A DNA stretch of 64,000 bases from Pseudomonadales bacterium (lineage in GTDB: Bacteria; Pseudomonadota; Gammaproteobacteria; Pseudomonadales; JAHRWD01). How positions within the stretch are numbered: position 1 is the first letter of the stretch; every line of letters starts with the position of its first letter. The translations under genes and the position numbers were made by a program. A model generated the notes under the pieces. The model saw only the letters and a list, made by a program, of their open reading frames with translations, was not told where the DNA came from and made no database searches. Shown one piece after another: positions 9,581 through 20,562 of this stretch. The DNA is taken from assembly GCA_016763075.1 (NCBI GenBank), contig JAESUM010000059.1, positions 1 to 64,000 of the forward strand, written 5' to 3'.

Positions 9581-11578
9581 TTATATGGCGTTTATCAGTG
9601 TGTCAAACAAGCTACGAGCAACGGCTATCACTTGCGCCGATGCCTGGTACATTTGTTCATATTGAATAAGCAGTGCGGCTTCTTCGTCTAGGTTAACACC
9701 AGAAACTGACTCTCGGTTATTTTGACTTTGCACCATGATCACTTGGCTGGCTTCGCGGTTGATATCCGCAATGCTGGTTTTCACCCCTACCAATGCAATG
9801 AGATGCTGGTAACTACCTTCAAATGTAATGGTCGAATTTTCTAATATCGGCTTGCTGTTTAGCGCAGACAAAGCCGCTAGGTTTCGGTTATCAGAAACAC
9901 CATTACTATTATAGTCAACGGTAAAACTGTCACCGGCGACCGGCACTCCTTGAATCTCGATTTGATACCCCAAACTGGTAGGCAAGGTTTGACCCGGCAC
10001 TGTTGGCGGCAACGGCAAATTGGTAAAGGCTGCACCCATTGCAGCCGGAGCCGCCGGATTGGTGTTATCCAGCACATCAAAACTAGTGGCTGAATTAAAC
10101 CGAATTAAAATAGGCGGAGCCAAAGCACCTGCCGTTGTAGTAAATGCAGCGGTTGTGGTGTCTACCGCCGTGCCTTGGGATATAGAACCACTGCCTTGGT
10201 TATTAGAGGCATGTGTTGTACGAATAGGTGCAGCAATGGCTAATTCATGGGGCCGAGGGATTTCTACGGCAATGTGTTGCGCACCGGCGTAGGTTGGTTT
10301 GATTACAAACCTATCGCCTGCTTGAAACGAACCTGAAGTGAGGTTTATTGAAAAACCATCTGCGGTAACCGCCGCGGGGATACCTGCAACGGGCCCGGTA
10401 CTTACCACTGCGTTATCTTCAAGTCTTATGAGTAGATAGTCGTTGGCGGTGGGGCCGTCAAAACGTAGCTCGTAGTCGCTGGTGGTAAGCTGCGTAACAT
10501 CTGCAATGGTTACGTCTAATACACGATCTGTGGGTAACGCGTTACTCAAATCGTGTACGACGCGTTCAGTACTGACTATAGAGTCGTTAATATCGGTAAA
10601 GAATCGTCCGCCGAGCTTGCCTTCTAAATCTATTCCAAGCTGATGCTGGGCATTCACTTGGTCGGCAATTGCCATGGCGGTTCGGCCCAATGAATTCACC
10701 ACAGTGCCAACAATATTGTTGCGAAAGCTCACCAAACCACCCAGCTTACTGCCCAATGATTCTTGGTTCATTCGCTGAATGCTGCCGTTAATATTCAGCG
10801 CCACTTCTTTTTTGCCGGGATCAGGGACGCCGTCAATGACGACCAAACCACTTGCGGTGGCGCCAATCACCAGTACTTGGCCAGTTCCGACATACAGGTT
10901 GACGCTGCCGTTTGCTTGGGGCAATACGGATAACTCAACGTTTTCAGATAACTCGCGAATTAACTGATCACGGCGATCCAATAAATCATTCGGAGTAGGC
11001 CCTGAACCCGCCGCACTGTTATTAACAATCTCGCGGTTTATTTCAGCAATACCCTGGGCCAACACGGTTATGTCGCCGGTTGTACCTATGAGCTCTCGGT
11101 TAACGCCATCTTCTAATTGGACTTGCCGTGACAAAAGATCATGAAAGCGCTCAGCCAATGCATTGGCGTTATCTAATACCATTTGCCGGCCAGTAAGGGA
11201 TGTTGGGTCATCCGAAGCTACTTGCAATGCAGCAAAATAGTTTTGCATCTGCAAAGAAATACTGGTGCTTTCACCTGCCAATAAATTATCTACCTGAACA
11301 ATATTTCTGTAATAGGTATCCATTTGATGGAAGGTGGATATATCGACACGCAGTTTTTCGTTAACAAAATCGTCAACGATGCGGCCAATAGCAACGGCGT
11401 CAATACCTGTACCAAAGAATTGCCCACCCAGAAACTGCGCTCCGCGTGTTGCCAGCTCAACCCGTTGCCGGCTGTAACCCGGCACTTCAGCGTTGGTTAT
11501 GTTGTGTCCGGTTGTCGAGATACCCGCCTGGTATGCACGCAGCCCAGAGATCGCAATATTTAAAAGATCAGCACCCAT
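9581..11578 (-). CDS. flgK: Flagellar hook-associated protein 1 FlgK
   Basis: MGADLLNIAISGLRAYQAGISTTGHNITNAEVPGYSRQRVEL. Confidence 0.96.
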   Translation of the reverse strand: MGADLLNIAISGLRAYQAGISTTGHNITNAEVPGYSRQRVELATRGAQFLGGQFFGTGIDAVAIGRIVDDFVNEKLRVDISTFHQMDTYYRNIVQVDNLLAGESTSISLQMQNYFAALQVASDDPTSLTGRQMVLDNANALAERFHDLLSRQVQLEDGVNRELIGTTGDITVLAQGIAEINREIVNNSAAGSGPTPNDLLDRRDQLIRELSENVELSVLPQANGSVNLYVGTGQVLVIGATASGLVVIDGVPDPGKKEVALNINGSIQRMNQESLGSKLGGLVSFRNNIVGTVVNSLGRTAMAIADQVNAQHQLGIDLEGKLGGRFFTDINDSIVSTERVVHDLSNALPTDRVLDVTIADVTQLTTSDYELRFDGPTANDYLLIRLEDNAVVSTGPVAGIPAAVTADGFSINLTSGSFQAGDRFVIKPTYAGAQHIAVEIPRPHELAIAAPIRTTHASNNQGSGSISQGTAVDTTTAAFTTTAGALAPPILIRFNSATSFDVLDNTNPAAPAAMGAAFTNLPLPPTVPGQTLPTSLGYQIEIQGVPVAGDSFTVDYNSNGVSDNRNLAALSALNSKPILENSTITFEGSYQHLIALVGVKTSIADINREASQVIMVQSQNNRESVSGVNLDEEAALLIQYEQMYQASAQVIAVARSLFDTLINAI

Positions 11579-12675
11579 TATTTAATACCCTCAATAACTC
11601 GATTGAGAAGCTTGCCATCGAAAATACCCATGATTTTTTCAGCGTATTTTGGATCTGTTGCGTAACCTGCATCCATTAATGAATGCGTAAATTCAGAAGG
11701 ATCACCGGCTTTTTCTAGCGCATGCTGATACCGTGGGCTTTGTTTTAGAAACTGCGCGTAGTCTTTCAAACTATCTTTAATCGATTCATACACTCTAAAA
11801 CTAGCCTGCTCTTTTTTAGCAATACCACTGCGGTATTCCAGTGTGCCTACCGTTGCTTTTTCTCCAGACCATCGTTGGTCTGCTTTAATGCCAAACAAGT
11901 TATGGCTGTTTTTACCTTCAGCGGTCAAAATTGGTTTTTGCCCCCAACCAGTTTCTAACGCCGACTGTGCCACCAGCACTTTGGGTGAAACACCCAGTTC
12001 TTTCGCCACCTCTACAGCGGCAGGGTAAACCCACTGAATAAATTCATCCGGCGTTGTGGGAATAAAGAGTATTTGCGTTACTGGTTTTACTGAATTTTTA
12101 GCCGTTACATTGGCATCTACAAGAGCTTCAGTCGTGGTGCTGGCTAGTGTCTTTTCTTGTGTATTCGTTTCAAGTGGAAAAAAAGAGCTTGTTCTTTCAG
12201 TTGTTTTTATCTCCGCTGTTTTAAGCGGGATAGGGCCCAGCGGTAGCGATGCAAGCGGTTGCTCTTGCAACTCAATTTTTATCGGTTTGTTAACTTTAGG
12301 GGCCATATCAATAGGGAAACTATGAGCCAGCGGTATGCCATTTTCTGATGGTTTTTCTGGGACTTTTTTTCCTGCTTGCAATTGTTCAACAATGGTATTG
12401 GCTAAGCCAATGCCACGCCCCCTTGTCATACTAAGGCTCAGTTGATTGTCAAACATTTGTTCGTAGGTTTTGGTTTCGTCGCTGCGTAAGTAGCTACCTT
12501 CTGCAAACATTTCGTTGGCTTGTCGCATTGATTTTAATAACTGATTAATAAACAACGATTCAAACTGACGTGCGACTTCGTGGATAGCTCCGTCATCGCC
12601 TTCTTTGCCTTTTAGCTTTAAGCTATTAAGGCCAGAAAGATCTGTGTAAGAATCTACTGCTCCAAGGTAATCCAT
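11578..12675 (-). CDS. flgJ: Flagellar rod assembly protein / muramidase FlgJ
   Basis: Rod-binding N-term plus glucosaminidase domain (AQSALETGWGQK...NLFGIKA). Confidence 0.96.
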   Translation of the reverse strand: MDYLGAVDSYTDLSGLNSLKLKGKEGDDGAIHEVARQFESLFINQLLKSMRQANEMFAEGSYLRSDETKTYEQMFDNQLSLSMTRGRGIGLANTIVEQLQAGKKVPEKPSENGIPLAHSFPIDMAPKVNKPIKIELQEQPLASLPLGPIPLKTAEIKTTERTSSFFPLETNTQEKTLASTTTEALVDANVTAKNSVKPVTQILFIPTTPDEFIQWVYPAAVEVAKELGVSPKVLVAQSALETGWGQKPILTAEGKNSHNLFGIKADQRWSGEKATVGTLEYRSGIAKKEQASFRVYESIKDSLKDYAQFLKQSPRYQHALEKAGDPSEFTHSLMDAGYATDPKYAEKIMGIFDGKLLNRVIEGIK

Positions 12676-12686
12676 TTAACTATTCC

Positions 12687-13829
12687 TCAAATCACGATCA
12701 AATCAGCCTTTAAAGCACCTGCTTGCTTTAAAGCTTCAAGAATCGCCATTAGATCACTGGGGGATGCGCCAACTTGGTTGACCGCTTGCACAATGGTGCT
12801 AAGCGAAACTCCAGGGCCAAACAAAAACATGTGCCCGTCGCCCTGTTCTACTTGAATATTGGTACGCGGCACAATCGCCGTGATACCACCTTCGGAGAAC
12901 GCTTCAGGCTGATTAACTTCGGGCTGTTCGGTTATGGTCACGGTTAAACTACCGTGAGTAATCGCTGCGGGTGCTACCTTCACGTGCTGACCAATTACAA
13001 TGGTTCCAGTACGCGAGTTAATAATGACACGAGCAGCAGGTTCGCCGGGGTTGACGGTAAGGTTTTCCAATACGGATAAAAACATAACCCGCTGATTTGG
13101 GTCTTTTGGCGCACTGACCTTTATAGAAGTGCTATCCATCGCCTGCGCAATACCTGGCCCAAGGTAACTGTTAATTTGATCGGTCACTCGTTTTGCCGTG
13201 GTGAAATCTGACCTATCAAGATTAAAAATAATATTTTCGCTGGTATAAAACGGCGTGGGCACAACACGCTCTACCATTGCACCGTTGGGTATACGGCCGG
13301 TACTAGGAATATTTACCGTAATACGCGAGCCGTCTGCACCACCGGCATCAAAACCACCCACGATTAAATTACCCTGAGACAAGGCATACACTTTTCCGTC
13401 AACGCCTTTAAGCGGAGTCAGCAATAAACTACCACCACGTAAACTTTTGGCGTTACCAATAGAAGAGACGGTTACGTCAATGGTTTGACCCGGTTTTGCA
13501 AAAGCCGGTAGCTTGGCGTGAAGAGAAACCGCTGCAATATTTTTTAATTTTGGATCTATTCCAGCAGGAATGGTGATGCCTAATTTATGCATCATGTTAA
13601 TGAAGGTTTGGTTGGTAAAAGGCGTTTTATCACCGGTACCACTTAATCCAACCACTAACCCGTAGCCAACCAATGGGTTGCTTCGCACACCAGCAACACT
13701 GGTAATATCTTTAAGGCGCTCGGCTTTAACAGGAAGCGAATACGTTGTTGAAAGTACGCTTAATGCAAGCACTGAAAGAAGCAGTACTGCGCGTGTATTA
13801 ACAGAAAATAATTTATGGAAATTCATCAT
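12687..13829 (-). CDS. flgI: Flagellar P-ring protein FlgI
   Basis: [39 protein letters not shown]. Confidence 0.97.
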   Translation of the reverse strand: MMNFHKLFSVNTRAVLLLSVLALSVLSTTYSLPVKAERLKDITSVAGVRSNPLVGYGLVVGLSGTGDKTPFTNQTFINMMHKLGITIPAGIDPKLKNIAAVSLHAKLPAFAKPGQTIDVTVSSIGNAKSLRGGSLLLTPLKGVDGKVYALSQGNLIVGGFDAGGADGSRITVNIPSTGRIPNGAMVERVVPTPFYTSENIIFNLDRSDFTTAKRVTDQINSYLGPGIAQAMDSTSIKVSAPKDPNQRVMFLSVLENLTVNPGEPAARVIINSRTGTIVIGQHVKVAPAAITHGSLTVTITEQPEVNQPEAFSEGGITAIVPRTNIQVEQGDGHMFLFGPGVSLSTIVQAVNQVGASPSDLMAILEALKQAGALKADLIVI

Positions 13830-13836
13830 GAGTTAC

Positions 13837-14532
13837 CTAAAATGGCCACCAGCGACTATTAAAAAATTGGCTTAGCACGCCTTGCCGGTTTGAATCTGCC
13901 AGTGATCCAACACCCCCGTAGGAGATTCTTGCATCAGCAATTCGGGTGGATGAAACTTGGTTATCTGCAGAAATATCTTCTGACCGGACTAATCCGCTTA
14001 CACGAATAAACTCTTCGCCTTGGTTTAAAGTGATCCATTTTTCTCCGCGTATTTTTAAAATTCCATTGGGCAGTACATCGATGATGGTTACGGTAATACT
14101 ACCGGTCAAACTATTACGTTGGTCGCTTAGGCTACTACCTGTGAAATCATTCTCTGACGAGACACCAAGACCCAAGGTATACCCACTTCCACTGACTGTA
14201 CGGCCGAATAAAGTAGGGTTCGCCATGCTGATATCGCTATCTTTTGATACGGTAGTATCGGCAGATTTTGATGACTCAGTGCTTTCATTTAATGTAACGG
14301 TAATAATGTCGCCAATGCGATACGCCTTATGGTCATCAAATAACGTAACGCCAAAGTTTTCTTGATATAACGAGCCACCGCGTGCTGGTGGCGGTATTAA
14401 TTTATCAATGGCTACCGGTGCATAATTTGGGTCATTGGGTTTTTCATCAAGAGTGCTGCAGGCAGAAACAAGTACCGTTACCAAAATGACGATGCTCGTA
14501 TAACTATTTCTATACATGCTGTTTATCTTCAT
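13837..14532 (-). CDS. flgH: Flagellar L-ring protein FlgH
   Basis: Lipoprotein signal, HKAYRIGDIITVTLNEST, C-term QGVLSQFFNSRWWPF. Confidence 0.96.
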   Translation of the reverse strand: MKINSMYRNSYTSIVILVTVLVSACSTLDEKPNDPNYAPVAIDKLIPPPARGGSLYQENFGVTLFDDHKAYRIGDIITVTLNESTESSKSADTTVSKDSDISMANPTLFGRTVSGSGYTLGLGVSSENDFTGSSLSDQRNSLTGSITVTIIDVLPNGILKIRGEKWITLNQGEEFIRVSGLVRSEDISADNQVSSTRIADARISYGGVGSLADSNRQGVLSQFFNSRWWPF

Positions 14533-14562
14533 AACATCACCCCAACTTTTCTTACTACTTTT

Positions 14563-15348
14563 CTATAAATTCTGATTAACGTATTGCAACATTTGGTCTG
14601 CTGTTGAAATCACTTTTGAATTAATCTCATAGGCTCGTTGTGTTGATATCATGCTGACCAATTCTTCAACAACATTTACATTGGAGTTTTCCAACGCCCC
14701 CTGTTTCAGGCTGCCTAAGCCTGCAAGACCTGGGCTACCCACCGTTGCTGAACCGCTTGAAGCGGTTTCAACATATAAGTTTTGGCCCCGTGCTTCTAAA
14801 CCACCGGGGTTTACAAAGTCCGCAATTTGGATGGTGCCAATTTGAGTCGGTGCAGTGGTTCCCACTTGGGTAACACTGACTATTCCGTCGTCACTGATAC
14901 TGATTGTTTGGGTGTTCGCTGGAATCGTAATAGCAGGTTCCAAAGCGTAACCATTGGCTGTAACCAGCTGACCGTTTGGGTCTAAATGAAACTGACCATC
15001 ACGGCTGTAATTAAGCGAGCCATCGGGAGATAACACTTGAAAGAACCCACGGCCATTAATAGCAACATCGGTTGGCTGCGATGTAATTTGCAGCGTACCG
15101 TTGGTAAATTGTTTTTGAGTACCTACGGTTTTTACACCGGTTCCCAATTGTAAACCTGACGACAACTGAGTGGTTTGCGAAGACTGCGCACCGGGCTGAC
15201 GATCAATTTGATAAAAAAGATCTTGAAATACCGCACGGTCTTTTTTAAAGCCAACCGTCGATACGTTCGCCAAGTTGTTAGAAATCGTTCGCAGCGCGGC
15301 ATCCTGCGCGGTTAACCCTGTTTTTGCTACCCACAATGCACCATTCAT
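14563..15348 (-). CDS. flgG: Distal rod protein FlgG
   Basis: MNGALWVAKTGLTAQDAALRTISNNLANVSTVGFKKDRAVFQDL. Confidence 0.96.
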   Translation of the reverse strand: MNGALWVAKTGLTAQDAALRTISNNLANVSTVGFKKDRAVFQDLFYQIDRQPGAQSSQTTQLSSGLQLGTGVKTVGTQKQFTNGTLQITSQPTDVAINGRGFFQVLSPDGSLNYSRDGQFHLDPNGQLVTANGYALEPAITIPANTQTISISDDGIVSVTQVGTTAPTQIGTIQIADFVNPGGLEARGQNLYVETASSGSATVGSPGLAGLGSLKQGALENSNVNVVEELVSMISTQRAYEINSKVISTADQMLQYVNQNL

Positions 15349-15465
15349 AACACCTACCCTCTTTCACTCTTTAATTCTTGATGGACTGAATGCTTAATTT
15401 GTTCGTATTCAGTTCTATTTACTTGTCACTATTGCTGACGATTTATTGACGCTTCCAGCCCATTA

Positions 15466-16212
15466 CTAAGACAGTTGCATAATCCGGGCCGAAGATTCAG
15501 AATTTTCCTGAACTGTTTGCATCGTCTTTACTTGCATCTCGAATTGACGCGCCGTTGTGATGATTTTGGTGAGCATATCTACTGCACTCACGTTACTGCG
15601 CTCAACATAGCCAGAACGTAGCGTGACCTCTGGATCAGCTCGTTCGCGCTTGCCGTTTTCGGTTCGAAATAAGCCATCACCGCCTTTAATCAGCGATTTA
15701 ACATCCGGATTAACTAATTTAATACGATCAATTTGGGCCAACGTTGCGGCGCTTTGGCCCAAAATTTGAACGGATATCGCTCCATCAATACCGATCGAAA
15801 TTTTCTCGGCCGGTGGAATTGAAATAGGCCCGCCGTTACCCAATACCAAATCACCTCGGCTAGTCGTCAATAATCCGTTGCTATCGAGCTGTAAATCACC
15901 AGCCCGGGTATAGGCTTCTTTACCATCAGCGGCTTGCACGGCTATAAACCCGCTGCTGGCGAGCGCAACATCCAACACTTGGCCGGTTTGCTCGACTTGG
16001 CCAATGGTGAAATCACTTTTGGTGCTGATATCGTTCCCAGTGCCTTTGTGAACCTCTGCCAACGCTGCTTCTTCAATCACTATTTTGCGTGCATCTACCA
16101 AGTCGCCACGAAACCCAACCGTGCTTATATTCGCAAGGTTATTTGCGAATACCGCTTGGGCTTGGAGGCTACGGTTAGCGCCGACCATTAATGTATAAAG
16201 TGCTCTGTCCAT
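15466..16212 (-). CDS. flgF: Flagellar rod protein FlgF
   Basis: MDRALYTLMVGANRSLQAQAVFANNLANISTVGFRGD. Confidence 0.95.
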   Translation of the reverse strand: MDRALYTLMVGANRSLQAQAVFANNLANISTVGFRGDLVDARKIVIEEAALAEVHKGTGNDISTKSDFTIGQVEQTGQVLDVALASSGFIAVQAADGKEAYTRAGDLQLDSNGLLTTSRGDLVLGNGGPISIPPAEKISIGIDGAISVQILGQSAATLAQIDRIKLVNPDVKSLIKGGDGLFRTENGKRERADPEVTLRSGYVERSNVSAVDMLTKIITTARQFEMQVKTMQTVQENSESSARIMQLS

Positions 16213-16296
16213 TGCTCTAAATCCGGATTAACTCTTTGTGTTGAAGAAGCATGACTGTTTTAACCAACGTGGTACTTTCCACCAACGCGGCTATGG

Positions 16297-17529
16297 CTAT
16301 CTCAGGTTCAAGATCGCTTGAGTCACGGCATTTTCAGCTTCAATGGTTTTGGCGTTGGCTTGGTAGTTTCTTTGGGCAATGATTAGCCGAACCAATTCTT
16401 CAGAGATCTCTACGTTGGAATCTTCCAACGCACCAGATTGAACCACCCCCAGCGATGAAGTCCCCGGTGCACCTACAATGGCAGGGCCAGAGTCAAAGGT
16501 TTCTCTCCAAGCCGTGCCGCCAGACTGTGACAAACCCTGCGGGTTGTTAAAGTTGGCTAAGCCGATTACCGCAAGTACAGTTGATTGACCATTGGTGTAC
16601 CGTGCAAACAACGAGCCGCCATCGGCTACATCAAGACCTACAAGCCGGCCCGTAGTGAAACCATCTTGAGACAAATCATTGACCGAGAAAGGGCTACCAA
16701 ACTGCGAGGTACCTTGCAGGTTTACAGTAAAGGAAGAAGGCGTAAGCGCACCGGTGCCCGGCGCCCAATTGCCAAGAGTGACTGGCGTTAAAGGCCCTTG
16801 GATAGTGCCATCAGTATTGAATGTAATATTGACGATCTCTTCAGCACCCGCTGCGCCAATGTCCGCACCGTCAATTTGAATAATCATGTCCCAATCATTT
16901 TGGGCACGCTTAACAAAGTATTCGGTCAATACATGCGAATTACCCAAGCTGTCGTATACCGCTAAAGAAGTAGCAGAGTGATAGGTTGACTGATCCGTTG
17001 CATCAAAAGGCCTCACGGCCTGAAGGATAGCGGTCGCCGTTGCATCCAGATTCACCTGACTGGTAAGTCCGGCAGATGCTTGCGGAGCCTGGTTTGCTGT
17101 AGAGATCTGAATATCAGAAAGGCTACCGCTAACATCGCCGGATGCGTTGACTGTAAATCCTTGCAGCTTTGCGCTCACGTCATTGACAATAAAGCCGTTT
17201 TTATCCTGCCCTAGCGCACCCGAACGTGAATAGCTAACGGCGCCGGCATTGCTGAATACAAAGAAACCATTGCCGTTCACCGCTAAATCGAGCGCGTTAC
17301 CGGTAAAGTTAACGGAACCCTGAGTGAACTGCTGGGCAACATCTGCCACAACAACACCACTACCAATCGCGTTTGAGCCAGAGCCAATTTGGCTGTTTGC
17401 GTATACATCGGCAAACTCCGCTCGTGAGCTTTTAAAACCCACTGTACTGGCGTTTGCAATATTGTTACCAACGACACTCAAGTCGCTGGATGCGGCGCGA
17501 AGGCCACTCAATGCTGAGTTAAATGACAT
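16297..17529 (-). CDS. flgE: Flagellar hook protein FlgE
   Basis: MSFNSALSGLRAASSDLSVVGNNIANASTVGFKSSRAEFADVYA. Confidence 0.96.
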   Translation of the reverse strand: MSFNSALSGLRAASSDLSVVGNNIANASTVGFKSSRAEFADVYANSQIGSGSNAIGSGVVVADVAQQFTQGSVNFTGNALDLAVNGNGFFVFSNAGAVSYSRSGALGQDKNGFIVNDVSAKLQGFTVNASGDVSGSLSDIQISTANQAPQASAGLTSQVNLDATATAILQAVRPFDATDQSTYHSATSLAVYDSLGNSHVLTEYFVKRAQNDWDMIIQIDGADIGAAGAEEIVNITFNTDGTIQGPLTPVTLGNWAPGTGALTPSSFTVNLQGTSQFGSPFSVNDLSQDGFTTGRLVGLDVADGGSLFARYTNGQSTVLAVIGLANFNNPQGLSQSGGTAWRETFDSGPAIVGAPGTSSLGVVQSGALEDSNVEISEELVRLIIAQRNYQANAKTIEAENAVTQAILNLR

Positions 17530-17549
17530 TATTTATTCCTCTTAACTGA

Positions 17550-18218
17550 CTATTTGATTTCTCTAATTTGATCAATTGCTACCGTACCCACACCGCCAAT
17601 ATTCAGCGCAAGTACATTTCCTTGCATTGAAACACTGTCAACATTGCCGTCCATATACGTGGTTAACGCAATGCTTTGGCCGCCAATTTCGGCATTTACA
17701 TCAAATTCATAAAGGCCTACAGGAACGGCGTTGCCATCTTCGTCTTTACCATCCCATTCAAAAGCAAGCGCGCCTTTTGATTGCGGTCCAATGTAGATTT
17801 GTCGAACTAACTGGCCGCTGCTATCGCGTATATCAATATTCACTTTCTGGCTATCTAGCGGCAGGTCATAACTACCTGCCAACACACCAGAGCTATTGAG
17901 AACACCGGCATTGGTTTCAACCTGAACGGTTCGGCCAATCATCGATGTGGCTTGTAGGGTTTGGCTTGACTGAAAAGAATTCACCATCGTCGTCACGGTG
18001 TTATTCAAGTTTTCAATACCCTCGACCGAGCTGAACTGCGCAAGCTGCGCAATAAATTCACCACCTTTTTGCGGGTTAAGCGGGTCTTGATGTTCAAGCT
18101 GCGCGATCATCAATTCCAAAAATTCGTTTTTTCCAAGCTCTTTGCTTTGATCCGCCTTTGAAGCGGTAAGCTCCGCTATGGATCGAACTGCGCTTGTATC
18201 GTTAATTGCATCAACCAT
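17550..18218 (-). CDS. flgD: Flagellar hook cap protein FlgD
   Basis: [41 protein letters not shown]. Confidence 0.95.
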   Translation of the reverse strand: MVDAINDTSAVRSIAELTASKADQSKELGKNEFLELMIAQLEHQDPLNPQKGGEFIAQLAQFSSVEGIENLNNTVTTMVNSFQSSQTLQATSMIGRTVQVETNAGVLNSSGVLAGSYDLPLDSQKVNIDIRDSSGQLVRQIYIGPQSKGALAFEWDGKDEDGNAVPVGLYEFDVNAEIGGQSIALTTYMDGNVDSVSMQGNVLALNIGGVGTVAIDQIREIK

Positions 18219-18250
18219 CTTCTTCTCCCCTTTATCTATAACGCGTCAAT

Positions 18251-18670
18251 TCAACCCTGACCTAACGTCAGAACCTTTTGAATCAGCTGCTTTGCGGTAT
18301 TCATTGCATCGCCGTTCATCTGAAAATTACGTGATGAAGCGATCATCTCGGCCATCTCTTCCATTACGTTTACGTTGGAGGTATAGATGTGGCCGGTGTC
18401 GTCTGCCAACGGATGACCTGGCTCATAGCGCCGGATAATAGGTGCTTGGCTTTCTACGATCTCGCTGGTAACTGCGCCTTTTCTGTTTGAGCCGTCGCCA
18501 TCAAACCCTTGCAACACCGATTTAAATACCGAGCGCTGTGCGCGGTATGCGCCTTCTTCTGTACCGCTTATGGTTTCGGCATTGGCCATGTTGCTTGCAA
18601 TGGCGTTTAATCGGCTGGTTTGAGCCGTCATTGCTGAACCGCTGGTATCAAAAATATTGACTAATGACAT
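18251..18670 (-). CDS. flgC: Proximal rod protein FlgC
   Basis: MSLVNIFDTSGSAMTAQTSRLNAIASNMANAETISG. Confidence 0.95.
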   Translation of the reverse strand: MSLVNIFDTSGSAMTAQTSRLNAIASNMANAETISGTEEGAYRAQRSVFKSVLQGFDGDGSNRKGAVTSEIVESQAPIIRRYEPGHPLADDTGHIYTSNVNVMEEMAEMIASSRNFQMNGDAMNTAKQLIQKVLTLGQG

Positions 18671-18672
18671 GC

Positions 18673-19074
18673 TTATTCTCCTCGAATCGCGTTAATCAGA
18701 CCGCGGACTCGGCCGTTCAAAAAAGTAAATTCCGACTGAAAGCGCAGCGCGTTTTTTGCATATTCGGAATGCTCAACATGCTCTTCAACGGTATTGCCGT
18801 CGACGCCGGGCTCATTGGGAACGCGGTATAAAACATCTTGGTCAACGCCAAATTTAGGGGTTGAGATGTGCCCGCTGTGGGTTTGAGTCATTTTGAAAGT
18901 ACTGCTGCGTCCTTGAGACTCAGCGTTTAGTACGGCTTTGAAATCAATATCTCTAGATTTGAAATCAGGAGTTTCTACATTGGCGAGGTTTTTAGAAATC
19001 ACCTCCGCGCGGCGGCTACTTAGCAGCAGTGCGGAATCATGTATTCCAAATGCGTTATTAAAGTTAATTGCCAT
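18673..19074 (-). CDS. flgB: Proximal rod protein FlgB
   Basis: FGIHDSALLLSSRRAEVISKNLANVETPDFKSRDIDFKA. Confidence 0.95.
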   Translation of the reverse strand: MAINFNNAFGIHDSALLLSSRRAEVISKNLANVETPDFKSRDIDFKAVLNAESQGRSSTFKMTQTHSGHISTPKFGVDQDVLYRVPNEPGVDGNTVEEHVEHSEYAKNALRFQSEFTFLNGRVRGLINAIRGE

Positions 19075-19137
19075 TGCCGTTCTCGTTGTTTGCCGTATTA
19101 ATTTTTTACACTGATTTGGCGCTTACACAACAAGTAA

Positions 19138-19153
19138 AGCAAAGCCCGTGCCA
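19138..19153 (-). promoter_or_regulatory. Sigma54 promoter of the flgB operon
   Basis: Minus strand TGGCACG-N4-TTGCT, exact match to the consensus core. Confidence 0.85.
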
Positions 19154-19288
19154 TAATATTTTATTGTTTATTATCAATAGTTTAGATTAGATAGGAACAG
19201 AAATTACGCGAAATAAGGCAAGCCAATTCCGGCAAGCGGCAAACAACGGCAAGACAAAGTGTGGGCTCAACGTACGGCAGGAATTAAG

Positions 19289-19327
19289 ACTAAAGAAGAA
19301 AACTAAAGAGGAAAACTAAAGAAGAAA
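19289..19327. repeat. Three 13-bp tandem repeats (actaaagaagaaa)
   Basis: actaaagaagaaa / actaaagaggaaa / actaaagaagaaa read directly. Confidence 0.95.
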
Positions 19328-19590
19328 AAGTAGCGCAGAACGGTTGAGGCAATTTCGAAGGGTTAAGAGCAATCAGAGAATATTAGAGAAACCAACAGTA
19401 ATGATGCTTTTTGCGAATATGACTACGCGGCAAACAACCCAGGTATACACAAACGATGGCGGGTGATTTCAGTCCAATCTGTAGGTAGGGAGCGCTGAGC
19501 ACACGTATGAAAGATGCTGGACACTAGCACACTACATATAAGTCGCTGTGAAAGGCGCTGCGTAATCAACAACGCCAATATAAACGAAAG

Positions 19591-20415
19591 TTAAATTTTG
19601 CGGTAGATGATCCCTAATGGACAGGTGATCATTTTGAAATGAGTACCTAGGCTGGACAAGCCTTCGGAAGCGCCCACTAATAAATACCCGCCGGGTACCA
19701 AGGAATCGTAAATTTTTTCAAGGATAGCGCGCTTAATTTCACTGGGAAAATAAATTAATACATTGCGACAAAACACTACGTCGAATTCCCCCAAATCATT
19801 AAAACTATCCAACAGGTTTTTTGCGCCGAAGCTCACGTGATGTCGCACGTCATCTTCTATGCGAAAGCTGCCATCGGCTTCATGTTCAAAATAGCGTTTT
19901 TTGAAAGCATCGGGTAACCCGCGGCCTAATGCATATTCGTCATACCGGCCTTCTCGACAAGCGCTTAAAACAGATTCAGAAACATCCGTTGCTGTAATAC
20001 TGTAATCCAACCGCAAGGATGAGTTTTGCTTTAGAAACTCTTCAAGGCACATGGCAATTGAGTACGGCTCTTGCCCAGTAGAACATGCAGCAGACCATAT
20101 TTTTATTGCCGATTTGGTGTTCGCAAGTTCTGGCAGGATAGTTTCAGTTAGATTGGTAAAGGGGTGTTGGTCACGAAACCAAAGGGTTTCGTTGGTGGTC
20201 ATTGCATCGATAACCTCAGCTTTTACTTTATCTGCAGTACCTGAACGGATTTTTTCAACCAATTCAGACCAGGACTCCAACTCATAGGTGTCCATTAGCT
20301 GGCCCAACCGGCTTTCAACTAAATATTCTTTATCGCTTGCCAGTTCAATCCCGCTGGTTTCAAGTAAAAACCCACGGAAAAGATCAAAGTCATCGGTGTT
20401 ATGTTGAGTATTCAT
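19591..20415 (-). CDS. cheR: CheR-type protein-glutamate methyltransferase
   Basis: TTNETLWFRDQHPF...IWSAACSTGQEPYSIAM...VVFCRNVLIYF. Confidence 0.96.
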   Translation of the reverse strand: MNTQHNTDDFDLFRGFLLETSGIELASDKEYLVESRLGQLMDTYELESWSELVEKIRSGTADKVKAEVIDAMTTNETLWFRDQHPFTNLTETILPELANTKSAIKIWSAACSTGQEPYSIAMCLEEFLKQNSSLRLDYSITATDVSESVLSACREGRYDEYALGRGLPDAFKKRYFEHEADGSFRIEDDVRHHVSFGAKNLLDSFNDLGEFDVVFCRNVLIYFPSEIKRAILEKIYDSLVPGGYLLVGASEGLSSLGTHFKMITCPLGIIYRKI

Positions 20416-20562
20416 TTACTAGGTATTGCCTTACGGCTACAGCCATTCTTATTATATTTTTAGTGTTTTAACCCCAAAATTAGCCGTAATATATTGGCGA
20501 TCCTACCGTGGTTATACCAAACTAAAAATACAACTAAAAAAATGGGCACTGCACGCAGCTTG

